Origin: Myxococcales bacterium | GTDB lineage: Bacteria > Myxococcota_A > Polyangia > JAAYKL01 | Direction of reading: 5' to 3' | Assembly: GCA_012522445.1 (NCBI GenBank) | Contig: JAAYKL010000046.1 | Span: 20,752 to 84,751, forward strand | Length of the DNA stretch: 64,000 nucleotides | In this document: piece after piece, positions 25,973 through 34,183 of the stretch | How positions within the stretch are numbered: the first letter of the stretch is position 1 | How the letters are laid out: each line of letters begins with the position of its first letter | Made by a program: the position numbers and the translations under genes | Notes under the pieces: model-generated | The model's input: the letters and a program-made list of their open reading frames with translations, nothing else | Databases searched by the model: none | Told to the model about the DNA's origin: nothing

Positions 25973-26899
25973 ATGAAAAACAACAAACCCAAACAAAACA
26001 GTCCCTCGGCCGCCACAAAACCCTTCGAAGCGCTGGCCGAAGAGCTCGGGGCGGCTTACGAGGCGGCGAGTTTGGGCGCCGCGTTGCCCATCGCCGTCGA
26101 CCCATCATCGCCCGATTCTTTGCTGCGCGCCCTCCACCACATTTTGATGACGCCCCGGCCGGACTGGGGGCTCAAAACCCTGGCCCGCACCGGCGCGTTG
26201 GCCGCCGTGCTGCCCGAGTGCCAGGCCATGGTGGGCTTTGGGGAGGGCATCCGGCACAAGGACGTCTGGGCTCACACTTGCCAGGTCGTCCGCCAAACGC
26301 CCCCACGGCTCATCGTCCGATGGGCGGGGCTCCTCCACGACATCGGCAAGGTGCCCACGCGGCGCTTCGCCCCGAGCGGCGAGGTGACCTTCATCGGCCA
26401 CCCGGAGGTCGGCGCCAAAATGTTTGGCCGCATCGCCAGGCGCCTGCCCTTCTCCGCGTCCATGGCCGCGCAACTGCGCTTCCTCATCGCCGCACACCTG
26501 CGGGCCGCTGCCTACGACACCTCCTGGACCGACTCGGCGGTGCGCCGCTTCGCCCGCGACGCCGGAGAGTCCCTCGACGACCTGCTCGACCTCTCCCGCG
26601 CGGACATCACGAGCAAGTACGCAGAAAAAGTGCGCCGGGGCCTCGCGCTCATCAACGCCCTGGCCGAGCGCATCGACCGCGTCACCCAGCAAGACCGCCA
26701 GCCCCCTGCCCTGCCCGCGGGACTCGGCCACGCCATTATGCAGCACTTTCAGCTCTCGCCGGGGCCGGCCTTGGGCCGCGTTATGCACACTTTAAAAGAG
26801 CGGGTGGAGGACGGCGAATTGCCGGTGGGCGCCGATTTTTCGGTCTACCTGGCGTTTATCGAAGCGCAGCGACTGCTGCCACAACCGCAACACCGCTAA
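25973..26899 (+). CDS. HD-domain protein resembling the tail of CCA-adding enzymes, without the nucleotidyltransferase head
   Basis: The 308-residue product contains an HD phosphohydrolase-like domain: HKDVWAHTCQVVRQ, WAGLLHDIGKVPTRRFAPSG and GHPEVGAKMFGRIARRL. This block looks like the C-terminal HD region found in some bacterial tRNA nucleotidyltransferases and poly(A) polymerase relatives. The N-terminal nucleotidyltransferase domain with its GGxxRD and DxD motifs is absent. The start is taken as the ATG at 25973, although no good ribosome site precedes it and an upstream start is possible. The gene diverges from mglB and converges on a kinase gene. The activity (phosphatase or phosphodiesterase) is inferred from the HD motif only. 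Confidence 0.75.
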   Translation: MKNNKPKQNSPSAATKPFEALAEELGAAYEAASLGAALPIAVDPSSPDSLLRALHHILMTPRPDWGLKTLARTGALAAVLPECQAMVGFGEGIRHKDVWAHTCQVVRQTPPRLIVRWAGLLHDIGKVPTRRFAPSGEVTFIGHPEVGAKMFGRIARRLPFSASMAAQLRFLIAAHLRAAAYDTSWTDSAVRRFARDAGESLDDLLDLSRADITSKYAEKVRRGLALINALAERIDRVTQQDRQPPALPAGLGHAIMQHFQLSPGPALGRVMHTLKERVEDGELPVGADFSVYLAFIEAQRLLPQPQHR

Positions 26900-26903
26900 A
26901 GAG

Positions 26904-28313
26904 CTAAAAAATGGCGTTGGGATCGCGCTCAATGGCGCGCCGCGGCTTGGTGTCCTTGGCCGCAGGGGGCGCCGCATCGGGCGGGGAGTAGGGCCGCTCC
27001 CGAGAGATGACGCGGTGGGGGCGTTTGGCGGGCGGCGCTGCGGGTCGGTCGCCCTGTTCGGCCTTGGGGACTGCCGCGGTTTCGGGGGGCAGCGCGGTTT
27101 CGGGGGCGGCGGCTGGGGCGTCTGCGGAGGTGGCTTCGGACGCACCGGTCGGCGGCGTTTCGGGAGGGGGCGCGGACAAGGGCAAGACCGCCGTGCCCGC
27201 CGAGAGGTGCACCGTGATGTCGTTGTTCATGACGCGGTGCTGAACGACAAAGAACCCCGCCACGACCCAACAAAATACGCCGATCAACCAAGGCACCCAG
27301 GTGACATCGCCGCTGGGGTGGGCCGTCGCATGCGCCGTCGATGGCACCGACGCGTTTTGCGTGGTGGAGAAATGCAGCGGTCGCTTGTGGGGCAACGCGC
27401 TGGGCATCGCCGTGGTGCGGTCGCGCGCTTCGCCGCCTTGCAGCGCTTTCAACAGGGCGTCGCGCATGGCGTGGGCGTTGTCGTAGCGCTCGTGCGGACG
27501 GCGGGCCATGGCCTTGAGGATCACCGCCTCCAGGGCGGGAGAAAACCGCGGGTCCACCGATGTGGGGCGCGCGAAATCCTGCGTGCAAATGTTGATCATC
27601 ACCTCGCTGTTGGAGGCCCCTTCGTAGGGACGCCGCCCCAGGAGGGCCTCGTACAACACCGCCCCCAGCGCGTAGATGTCGATGCGGTGATCGATGTTGG
27701 TTTCGCCGCGCGCCTGCTCCGGCGCCATGTACAGCGGCGTGCCCATCACCGTACCGGTGCGCGTCAACGACAGGGCGTTTTCGGCGTCGAGGTATTTGGA
27801 GACGCCAAAATCGAGCAGCTTCACGAAGTGGCGGCGATCGCCCACCCTCGTGATGAAAATGTTGTCGGGCTTCAAATCGCGGTGAACGATTTGGTGATCG
27901 TGCGCCGCCTGCAAGCCGAGCAGGGTTTGGGCAAACACATCGACGATGGCCGCCAATGTGGCCTCGGGCGTCTTCAGCCAGTGCCCCAGGGACGTGCCCT
28001 GCAGCAGCGGCATCACCGTGTAGTAGACCTGGTCCCCCGCGACGATCTCGGCGCCGAAATCCAGCACCTCGCAGATGTTGTCGTGTCCCAGGGCCCCCGC
28101 CATGCGCGCCTCTTGCTGAAAGCGCTCCAACGCCACCCGGTGGTCGTCGCCGCCGCCCAGCAATGTTTTGATGGCCACCTGCCGGTGCACCGCGACGTGC
28201 TCTGCGCGGTACACGTGCCCCATGCCGCCCGAGCCGATGACCTCCTGCAGGCGGTACTTGCCGCCCAAGAGGGTTCCAGCGGGAAACACGGGGTGGTGAT
28301 GGTGACGGGCCAC
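26904..28313 (-). CDS. Membrane-anchored Ser/Thr protein kinase
   Basis: A 469-residue kinase. The kinase domain (about 18-285) shows VIGSGGMGHVYRAEH, VAIKTLL, VHRDLKPDNIFIT, LLDFGVSKYL and MGTPLYMAPEQARG. One membrane helix follows (WVPWLIGVFCWVVAGFFVV, about 333-352), then a Pro/Ala/Glu-rich C-terminal tail. The tail ends in RAIERDPNAIF and has no recognisable sensor fold. The frame begins with GTG at 28313 and has a short HHHH run just after it. It lies 10 bases after the surface-protein gene at 28324, so the two are likely co-transcribed. Confidence 0.92.
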   Translation of the reverse strand: MARHHHHPVFPAGTLLGGKYRLQEVIGSGGMGHVYRAEHVAVHRQVAIKTLLGGGDDHRVALERFQQEARMAGALGHDNICEVLDFGAEIVAGDQVYYTVMPLLQGTSLGHWLKTPEATLAAIVDVFAQTLLGLQAAHDHQIVHRDLKPDNIFITRVGDRRHFVKLLDFGVSKYLDAENALSLTRTGTVMGTPLYMAPEQARGETNIDHRIDIYALGAVLYEALLGRRPYEGASNSEVMINICTQDFARPTSVDPRFSPALEAVILKAMARRPHERYDNAHAMRDALLKALQGGEARDRTTAMPSALPHKRPLHFSTTQNASVPSTAHATAHPSGDVTWVPWLIGVFCWVVAGFFVVQHRVMNNDITVHLSAGTAVLPLSAPPPETPPTGASEATSADAPAAAPETALPPETAAVPKAEQGDRPAAPPAKRPHRVISRERPYSPPDAAPPAAKDTKPRRAIERDPNAIF

Positions 28314-28323
28314 GGGCGGTGGG

Positions 28324-29547
28324 TTAGCGAGCGGTGTAGGGCTCGTATGCGGGCTTCAGTTGCTTGGGTTCTGCCCACGTCGGTGTGAAGGTAAAATTGA
28401 GCAGCAGGCCGATGTTGTCCCGGGCAGCGCCTTCGGTGCCCAAGACGGGGATCCAGAGGCTGCCGCCGACGGCAAAGCGCCGCTCGATGACAAAGGCATC
28501 GACGCCCGGCTCCAACGCCAGGGTAAAATGCCCGCCTTGGCGATACACTTCATCTGCGGCGACGCGGCCATTGTCTTCCCACCAGCCGCCGATATCCTCC
28601 CAGGTGTGGCGGGCGTTGTAGGTGTACCAATGATAGCGGACGGCCGAATAGCCAAAGGCGATGTCGACGTAGGGTACCACGCGGCGCACGGGCACCTGCA
28701 GGCGCACCACGCCGCCCAAGTGGCCAAAGGTTTTGATGCCGTCGTATTTGTACTCATTGGGATCGTCGAGCACGGAGATGAAGTCTTGTCGGTTCGAGGC
28801 ATAGGTAAATCCGCCGCGCAGGTTGAGCCCCACCCCCAGCCAACGCACCGGGACGGCCAGGAGTTTGAGGCCGATGCTCCAGCCGATGTCGGGGTCGAAC
28901 GGAATGCTGTCGCCGTACACCGATGCGCCGCGCACATCCTTCCAGTGAAAGTTGGGCAGGGCCAAGCCCAGGTGCGTGTTGATGACGAACCCCTGGGTTT
29001 TGTGCTGTGGCGTCGGGCGTTCGTACATTTGTTTTTTGCAGTACTTCGTGGCCTGGCAGGCGGGCTCTTGGCAGTCGATCAAACCATTGCCGTCGTTGTC
29101 GATGCCGTCGCGACAGGCCGCGCCCACCTCTGCAGGGGCAGAGACGATGACCGGCACCGGCAGGGTGGGTGATGGTTGCACGCAGATGGCGTAAATTTGG
29201 CAGTCGGGATCGTCGCAGTCGACCAGGCCGTCGCCGTCGTTGTCGAGGCCATCTTGGCAGGCCGCCAGCGATTTTTGGGCCGTGGCCAGCGCCGCGTCAT
29301 CCTCGGCAGGCGCTTCGCCCTCGGCAGGCGCTTCGCTCTCGGCAGGCGCTTCGCTCTCGGCAGGCGCTTCGCCCTCGGCAGACACTTCGCCAACGACAGG
29401 CGCTTCGCTCTTGGCAGACACTTCGCCCGCGGCAGTCGGCGCCGCTGTCACATCGCCGCCAGGTGCCGTCTCCTGTGCCATCCCCGGCGACGCTGCGCCC
29501 ACCATTCCCAGCAAAAAGACAAGTCCGAATACTTTAAAACGCGCCAT
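28324..29547 (-). CDS. Outer-membrane protein with acidic Cys-Asp-Asn repeats and a barrel-like C terminus
   Basis: The 407-residue precursor has a signal peptide (FGLVFLLGMVGAASPGMAQ). Residues about 35-90 are a hexapeptide APAE(S/G)E low-complexity stretch. Two copies of an acidic Cys motif follow, CQDGLDNDGDGLVDCDDPDC and CRDGIDNDGNGLIDCQEPAC, a MopE/thrombospondin-3-like calcium-binding pattern common in myxobacterial surface proteins. The last 240 residues alternate hydrophobic and polar residues (GLKLLAVPVRWLGVGLNLRGG, LLLNFTFTPTW) and look like an outer-membrane barrel. GGGAGG lies five bases before the ATG. The function is not known. Confidence 0.78.
   Translation of the reverse strand: MARFKVFGLVFLLGMVGAASPGMAQETAPGGDVTAAPTAAGEVSAKSEAPVVGEVSAEGEAPAESEAPAESEAPAEGEAPAEDDAALATAQKSLAACQDGLDNDGDGLVDCDDPDCQIYAICVQPSPTLPVPVIVSAPAEVGAACRDGIDNDGNGLIDCQEPACQATKYCKKQMYERPTPQHKTQGFVINTHLGLALPNFHWKDVRGASVYGDSIPFDPDIGWSIGLKLLAVPVRWLGVGLNLRGGFTYASNRQDFISVLDDPNEYKYDGIKTFGHLGGVVRLQVPVRRVVPYVDIAFGYSAVRYHWYTYNARHTWEDIGGWWEDNGRVAADEVYRQGGHFTLALEPGVDAFVIERRFAVGGSLWIPVLGTEGAARDNIGLLLNFTFTPTWAEPKQLKPAYEPYTAR
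29303..29428. repeat. 18-bp tandem repeat in the surface-protein gene
   Basis: About seven 18-bp units run in tandem; the first four (29303-29374) are nearly identical (TCGGCAGGCGCTTCGCYC) and the last three are diverged. On the coding strand they specify the hexapeptide APAE(S/G)E. Unit length preserves frame, so expansion and contraction would vary the length of a surface spacer. Confidence 0.9.
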
Positions 29548-29695
29548 GAGTGCCTCCCGAATCTTTGGTTGAAACAGTCTGTGATTTTACAAGAAAAGCG
29601 CCAGATGTCCATCGGAAGGGGCGAAGGGAGGGCGGCGCAGCGCGCGACAAAAGACAGAAAATGGAGCGGAGGAGAAAATGCGGGGCAGAGCGGGG

Positions 29696-30130
29696 CTACT
29701 GGTTTTGGTAGCTCTCGAGGATCTCTTCGGCTTTTTGCTTGGCGCTCTCCAAGGCGCTGGGCGCTTCGCCCTCGTCGCCGCTGGTGGCTTCGCCTTCGCT
29801 GGATGCGTCGTCTTCCTGTGCCGCGTCGCCGCCGCTGCCGGTCTCTCCGGGGCGTCCGGCGCGCTTCAGGCCGCTCTTTTTGACCGCTTTGTCCGGCGCT
29901 TTCACCGCCGGTGTTTCGGCGTCGTCGCCGTCGGTGGCTTCGCCGTTGTCGCCGTCGGTGGCTTCGGCATCGTCGCCATCGCCATCGGTGGCTTCATCGG
30001 GAGCGGGTTCGCTTTTTTTGGCGCTGCTGGCCGTGGCCGAACCCGTCATTTGAAATGTGCACCCCGACAACCAAAACAGGGCAAGCACGGATGCGATCAC
30101 CGTAAATAGACTTCGAAAACGCTTTGTCAT
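29696..30130 (-). CDS. Small acidic lipoprotein
   Basis: The 144-residue precursor starts MTKRFRSLFTVIASVLALFW and has the lipobox LSGC, so it is probably lipid-anchored. The mature part is disordered and acidic, with repeated EATDGD units and a short helical end (SALESAKQKAEEILESYQNQ). AAGGAG lies seven bases before the ATG. I do not recognise a family. It stands alone between the surface-protein gene and nrdJ. Confidence 0.7.
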   Translation of the reverse strand: MTKRFRSLFTVIASVLALFWLSGCTFQMTGSATASSAKKSEPAPDEATDGDGDDAEATDGDNGEATDGDDAETPAVKAPDKAVKKSGLKRAGRPGETGSGGDAAQEDDASSEGEATSGDEGEAPSALESAKQKAEEILESYQNQ

Positions 30131-30250
30131 GGGGCAACTCCTTGTGTGATTAAATATTGCACCGTCACAATATACTGAAAAAAGACGCGCTGTTGGGGCA
30201 AAAATTCTGCGGGGCGTCTGCGGGGCATCTCGCGGGGCGCTGCGACACGC

Positions 30251-33001
30251 TCAGCTACATCCCGAAGTGGCGCCGCAGTTGATGCAGCGGTGACACGCAC
30301 CGGAGCGCACCATAATCGAGCCGCAATCCGAGCACGGTGGGGCGTCGACCTCGGTTTGAAAGCCCAGATCTTCGCTGTGCAGCGGGGGAATGGAAGAGAC
30401 CGATGTGGGCATGGGCGGCAGGCTCGTCAGACCGGTGGTCATGGAGGATACCGCGGCGATCTCTGAGCCCTCGGGCATGAATTTGATCTGCAGCCAGCGG
30501 AACAGGTAATCCATGATGGACTTCGCCATGGGGATCTCTGGGTTGCGCGTGATCCCCGAGGGTTCGAAGCGCGTGTGGGCGAATTTGTCGACGAGCACCT
30601 TGAGGGGCACGCCGTATTGCAGGGCGAGGGAGATCGCCGTGGCAAAGGAGTCCATCAGGCCGGAGACCACGGAGCCCTCCTTGGCCATGCGGATGAAAAT
30701 TTCGCCCACGGTGCCGTCGTCGTACATGCCCGCCGTGATGTAGCCCTCGTGGCCGGAGATGTCGAACTTGTGCGTCACGCTTTGGCGCTCGTCGGGCAGG
30801 CGGCGGCGCGCCATTTCGGGGGTGGTCGTGCGCTGCTGCTGAAACTCCTTCGCCTTCTCGGAGGTGGTGAGCGGCTGCGTGCGCTTGGAGGCGTCGCGGT
30901 ACACGGCCACCGCTTTCAGGCCCAGCTTCCACGCATCGACGTAAACATTGAAGATGTCGTCGGCCGTGGCCTCTTGGGGCACATTGACCGTTTTGGAGAT
31001 CGCCCCGGAGAGGAACGGCTGCGCGGCGGCCATCATGCGGATGTGTCCCATGGGTTCGATGGTGCGCACGCCCTTGTCGGATTTGAACGCGCAGTCGAAC
31101 ACGGGATAGTGGTCGAATTGCAGGGCGGGTGCGCCCTCCACGGTGCCGGAGTCGTTGACGTACTCGACGATGGATTGGACGTCGCTCTCGGCGTAGCCCA
31201 ATTGCCGCAAGGCCTCGGGCACGGACTGGTTCACGATTTTGAGCACGCCGCCGCCCACGAGTTTTTTGTACTTCACCAGCGCGATGTCGGGCTCGATGCC
31301 GGTCGTGTCGCAGTCCATCATGAAGGCGATGGTGCCCGTGGGCGCCAACACGGTGGTTTGCGCGTTGCGAAAGCCCTTTTGATCGCCCAAGGCCAGCGCG
31401 GTGTCCCAGGCCTCCTTGGCCGCTTGGATCATCATCGGCGGCGCCAGCGCTTCGTCGATGTCGTCGACGGCCCGGCGGTGCAGTTGGATGACCTCGAGCA
31501 TGGGCGCTTTGTTTTCGTCGTAGCGGGCAAACGGCCCCATGGACGCGGCGATGCGCGCCGATTGGGCATACGCTTCGCCCGTCATCAGGGCGGTCACGGC
31601 CGAGGCATAGGCGCGTCCGGCGGCGCTGTCATACGGCAAGCCGCGGCGCATGAGCAGGGCGCCCAGGTTGGCGTAGCCCAGGCCGAGCGGGCGAAAGTCG
31701 TGGCTGTTCACGCGGATTTTTTCGGAGGGGTACTTGGCGTTGTCTACGATGATCTCCTGGGCGGTGATCATGATGTCGATGACGTGCTTGTACATGTCGG
31801 CGTCGAAGTCGCCGTCGGCATTGATGAAGCGCATGAGGTTCATCGAGGCCAGGTTGCAGGCCGAGTCGTCGAGGAACATGTATTCGGAGCAGGGGTTGGA
31901 CGCGTTGATGCGCCCGGAGTTTTTGCACGTGTGCCACAGGTTGCAGGTGTCGTCGAACTGCATGCCGGGATCGCCGCACTGGTGCGTGGCCTCGGCGATT
32001 TGCTGCATGATGTCGCGGGCCCGGAGGGTGTCGACGGGCTGTTGGTCCACCACGGAGACCGTTTGGTACTCGCGGTCTTCCACGACGGCGCGCATGAAGG
32101 TGTCGGAGGCGCGCACCGAGTTGTTGGAGTTTTGAAAATAGACCGAGCTATAGGCCTCGCCGTTGAGGTCGCCGCTGTAGCCCGCCTCGATGAGCGCCCA
32201 GGCCTTCTCCTCTTCGCGCACCTTGCAGGTGATGAACTCTTCAATGTCGGGGTGTTCGGTGTTGAGGATGACCATTTTGGCCGCGCGCCGCGTCTTGCCG
32301 CCGCTCTTGATGACGCCGGCAAAGGCGTCGAACCCGCGCATGAAGGAGACGGGGCCCGAGGCCTGTCCGCCCGTCGAGAGGGACTCGCGGGAGGAGCGGA
32401 TGGTGGAGAGGTTGGAGCCCGACCCCGAACCGCCCTTGAACAGCGTGGCCTCGGTGGAGGCCAGTTCCATGATGGAGTCCATGGTGTCTTCGACGGAGTT
32501 AATAAAGCAGGCCGACATTTGGGGATGGGGATCGATGCCGACGTTGAACCAGACGGGGCTGTTGAAGGTGGCCATCTGGTGCAGCAAAATGTGCGTCAGC
32601 TCGGACTCAAAGGTTTCGGCATCTGTCTCGGAGGCGAAGTAGCCGTCGCGGCGCCCCCAATCGCAAATGGCGCCCACAACGCGGTCGATGATTTGCTTCA
32701 CCGACTGCTCTTTGTCGCCCTTGCTGGACTTGGTGCGAAAATACTTGGAGACCACCACGTTGGTGGCGAGCTGGCTCCAAAAAGAAGGCATCTCGACATC
32801 GTGGGCGTCGAGAATTTTTTCGCCTTTGTCATTGGTAATCGTGGCGCTGCGATAGTCCCACGAAATGGCGTCGTAGGGGTGCTGCCCCGTGCGCGTCAGC
32901 CGCCGGGCGAACTTCAGGCCGCTGTTAATGCCCAAAGTGCGCTGCTCGTGGCCCGCGCGTGTTTTGTCCGTCTTGTTTTTGTCTCGCTCTGTCGTGTTCA
33001 T
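30251..33001 (-). CDS. nrdJ: Adenosylcobalamin-dependent (class II) ribonucleoside-diphosphate reductase
   Basis: NrdJ makes deoxyribonucleotides using B12 and needs neither oxygen nor a second subunit. The 916-residue protein includes NSPVWFNVGI, SACFINSVEDTMDSI, FKGGSGSGSNLSTIRSS, the radical/active-site NPCSEYMFLDDSACNLASMN and VLAPTGTIAFMMDCDTTGIE. A C-terminal cysteine-rich tail (CSDCG, CHRCINCG) is seen in long class II enzymes. The start at 33001 has GAGG seven bases upstream. Candidate NrdR boxes lie 208-254 bases upstream. No cobalamin riboswitch was found. The gene is monocistronic. Confidence 0.96.
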   Translation of the reverse strand: MNTTERDKNKTDKTRAGHEQRTLGINSGLKFARRLTRTGQHPYDAISWDYRSATITNDKGEKILDAHDVEMPSFWSQLATNVVVSKYFRTKSSKGDKEQSVKQIIDRVVGAICDWGRRDGYFASETDAETFESELTHILLHQMATFNSPVWFNVGIDPHPQMSACFINSVEDTMDSIMELASTEATLFKGGSGSGSNLSTIRSSRESLSTGGQASGPVSFMRGFDAFAGVIKSGGKTRRAAKMVILNTEHPDIEEFITCKVREEEKAWALIEAGYSGDLNGEAYSSVYFQNSNNSVRASDTFMRAVVEDREYQTVSVVDQQPVDTLRARDIMQQIAEATHQCGDPGMQFDDTCNLWHTCKNSGRINASNPCSEYMFLDDSACNLASMNLMRFINADGDFDADMYKHVIDIMITAQEIIVDNAKYPSEKIRVNSHDFRPLGLGYANLGALLMRRGLPYDSAAGRAYASAVTALMTGEAYAQSARIAASMGPFARYDENKAPMLEVIQLHRRAVDDIDEALAPPMMIQAAKEAWDTALALGDQKGFRNAQTTVLAPTGTIAFMMDCDTTGIEPDIALVKYKKLVGGGVLKIVNQSVPEALRQLGYAESDVQSIVEYVNDSGTVEGAPALQFDHYPVFDCAFKSDKGVRTIEPMGHIRMMAAAQPFLSGAISKTVNVPQEATADDIFNVYVDAWKLGLKAVAVYRDASKRTQPLTTSEKAKEFQQQRTTTPEMARRRLPDERQSVTHKFDISGHEGYITAGMYDDGTVGEIFIRMAKEGSVVSGLMDSFATAISLALQYGVPLKVLVDKFAHTRFEPSGITRNPEIPMAKSIMDYLFRWLQIKFMPEGSEIAAVSSMTTGLTSLPPMPTSVSSIPPLHSEDLGFQTEVDAPPCSDCGSIMVRSGACHRCINCGATSGCS

Positions 33002-33208
33002 CCCCGCACCTCGATCAAATGTTTGCCCTATGTGCGACGCCCCGTGCGCCGCGCTTCTCTTTGAAAATGTAACCCCACCGACGCAAAAGACACCTCGACA
33101 GCGAGAGCAGATTTCTCCGCCCCCAACACAGTTCGTTGCGTCTGTAATTGTTCAGTGTTTTGACAAGAAAGGTTCTGCCCCTTTCCGTAGGGTGTGTCAA
33201 GAAAAATA

Positions 33209-33255
33209 CCACTACATCTTGTGCTTCTCAAAAAGAAAAGGCCCACATCTTGTGA
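33209..33255 (-). promoter_or_regulatory. Tandem candidate NrdR boxes upstream of nrdJ
   Basis: On the minus strand GCACAAGATGTAGTGG (33224-33209) matches the NrdR-box consensus (acaCwAtATaTwGtgt) at 12 of 16 positions. A second copy at 33255-33240, TCACAAGATGTGGGCC, shares CACAAGATGT but its right half is weak. The copies are exactly 31 bp apart, three helical turns, the spacing usual for NrdR box pairs. A TTGACA at 33200-33195 lies just downstream. NrdR repression of nrdJ when dATP/ATP is high is inferred. Confidence 0.65.
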
Positions 33256-33381
33256 AAACGCTGCATTAACAACGGGTTGTGGCACATGCGCTCCGCTGCC
33301 GATTTCGCCGCGAAACAACTGCGCAACGGTACAGCTTGTTCAGTGATGTACCGAAATCATCCCGCATTTCGCGCCATTTTT

Positions 33382-33411
33382 TTGCCAAGGGCGCGTCGGG
33401 CTTCTTATATA
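33382..33411 (+). promoter_or_regulatory. Candidate ftsE promoter abutting the start codon
   Basis: TTGCCA (33382-33387) and TATATA (33406-33411) are 18 bases apart. Only seven bases separate the -10 box from the ftsE ATG at 33419, so the transcript would start at or next to the ATG. The AGAGG just before the ATG is only three bases away and may not be transcribed. Confidence 0.55.
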
Positions 33412-33418
33412 GAGGATT

Positions 33419-34183
33419 ATGATCGATGACAGACATACCCAAGCCCCCGCATCCGAGGGGCTGCGCGTCTCCCTACAGCGGGTGAGCCGCTTCTTCAAAC
33501 CCGAAAAACCCGCGCTCTTCGACGTCTCCCTCGACATCGCGCCGGGCGAGTTCCTCTACGTAGCGGGCACCTCTGGCGCGGGAAAGAGCACGCTGCTCAA
33601 GCTCCTCCACCTCTCGGAGAGCCCCGACACCGGGACGCTGTGCTTCAACGGCCACGACGTCGCCGGGCTCACGCGGAAGGTGGTCGCCGTGCTGCGCCGC
33701 TCCATGGGCGTCGTGTTTCAAGACTTCAAGCTCATCGAGGACCTGAGCGTGGCCTCCAACATCGCGCTGGCCCTGGAGGTTCGCGGGGCGTCTCCGGCCA
33801 TGATCCGCTGGCGCGTCGCCGAGGTGCTGGCCGAAGTGGGGCTCAACGGCAAAGAGAAGGAGCTGGCCGGCGCCCTATCCGGTGGCGAGCAACAAAGGGT
33901 GGCCATCGCGCGGGCCATCGCGCCCAACCCGCAGCTCATTTTGGCCGACGAGCCCACCGGGAGCCTGGACACCTACAGCGCCAACTTCGTGCTCGACATG
34001 CTCGAGAAGGTAAACGCGCGGGGCGCCACCGTGGTGGTGGCCACCCACGACCGCATGCTGATGGCCGCCCGACCCCATCGCACCGTGGTGCTCGACGCGG
34101 GGCGCGCGGTCGGCATCTCGCAAAACGGCGACTTCCGCAGCCGCAGTGAGCGCCGCAAGACCAACCTCGAAGAGGCCGTATAA
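33419..34183 (+). CDS. ftsE: Cell-division ABC-type ATPase FtsE
   Basis: FtsE is the cytoplasmic ATPase of the FtsEX complex that triggers peptidoglycan hydrolysis at the division site. The 254-residue protein has Walker A GTSGAGKSTLLKLL, the Q-loop GVVFQDFKLI, signature LSGGEQQRVAIARAI and Walker B LILADEPTGSLD. It is about 30 residues longer than E. coli FtsE owing to an extra N-terminal segment and an Arg-rich C terminus. Its stop overlaps the ftsX ATG by one base. The region before the ATG suggests leaderless translation. Confidence 0.95.
   Translation: MIDDRHTQAPASEGLRVSLQRVSRFFKPEKPALFDVSLDIAPGEFLYVAGTSGAGKSTLLKLLHLSESPDTGTLCFNGHDVAGLTRKVVAVLRRSMGVVFQDFKLIEDLSVASNIALALEVRGASPAMIRWRVAEVLAEVGLNGKEKELAGALSGGEQQRVAIARAIAPNPQLILADEPTGSLDTYSANFVLDMLEKVNARGATVVVATHDRMLMAARPHRTVVLDAGRAVGISQNGDFRSRSERRKTNLEEAV

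Larger units (their letters stand above)
33002..33418. other. 417-base intergenic region between nrdJ and ftsE
   Basis: It holds divergent control signals: two candidate NrdR boxes (33209-33255), a TTGACA on the minus strand (33200-33195) that could serve nrdJ, and the ftsE promoter at 33382-33411. No reading frame with coding character, tRNA or terminator is visible. The base composition is richer in A and T than the flanking genes. Confidence 0.7.

Noticed and set aside
30575..33064. An 829-residue open frame on the plus strand opposite nrdJ
   Set aside because: It is the mirror of the high-GC codon pattern of nrdJ, rich in His/Gly/Val/Asp with no motifs; the minus-strand frame has full NrdJ signatures.
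33002..33418. A cobalamin riboswitch upstream of the B12-dependent reductase
   Set aside because: I looked for the conserved B12-box bases (GCCACTG type) on both strands and did not find them.
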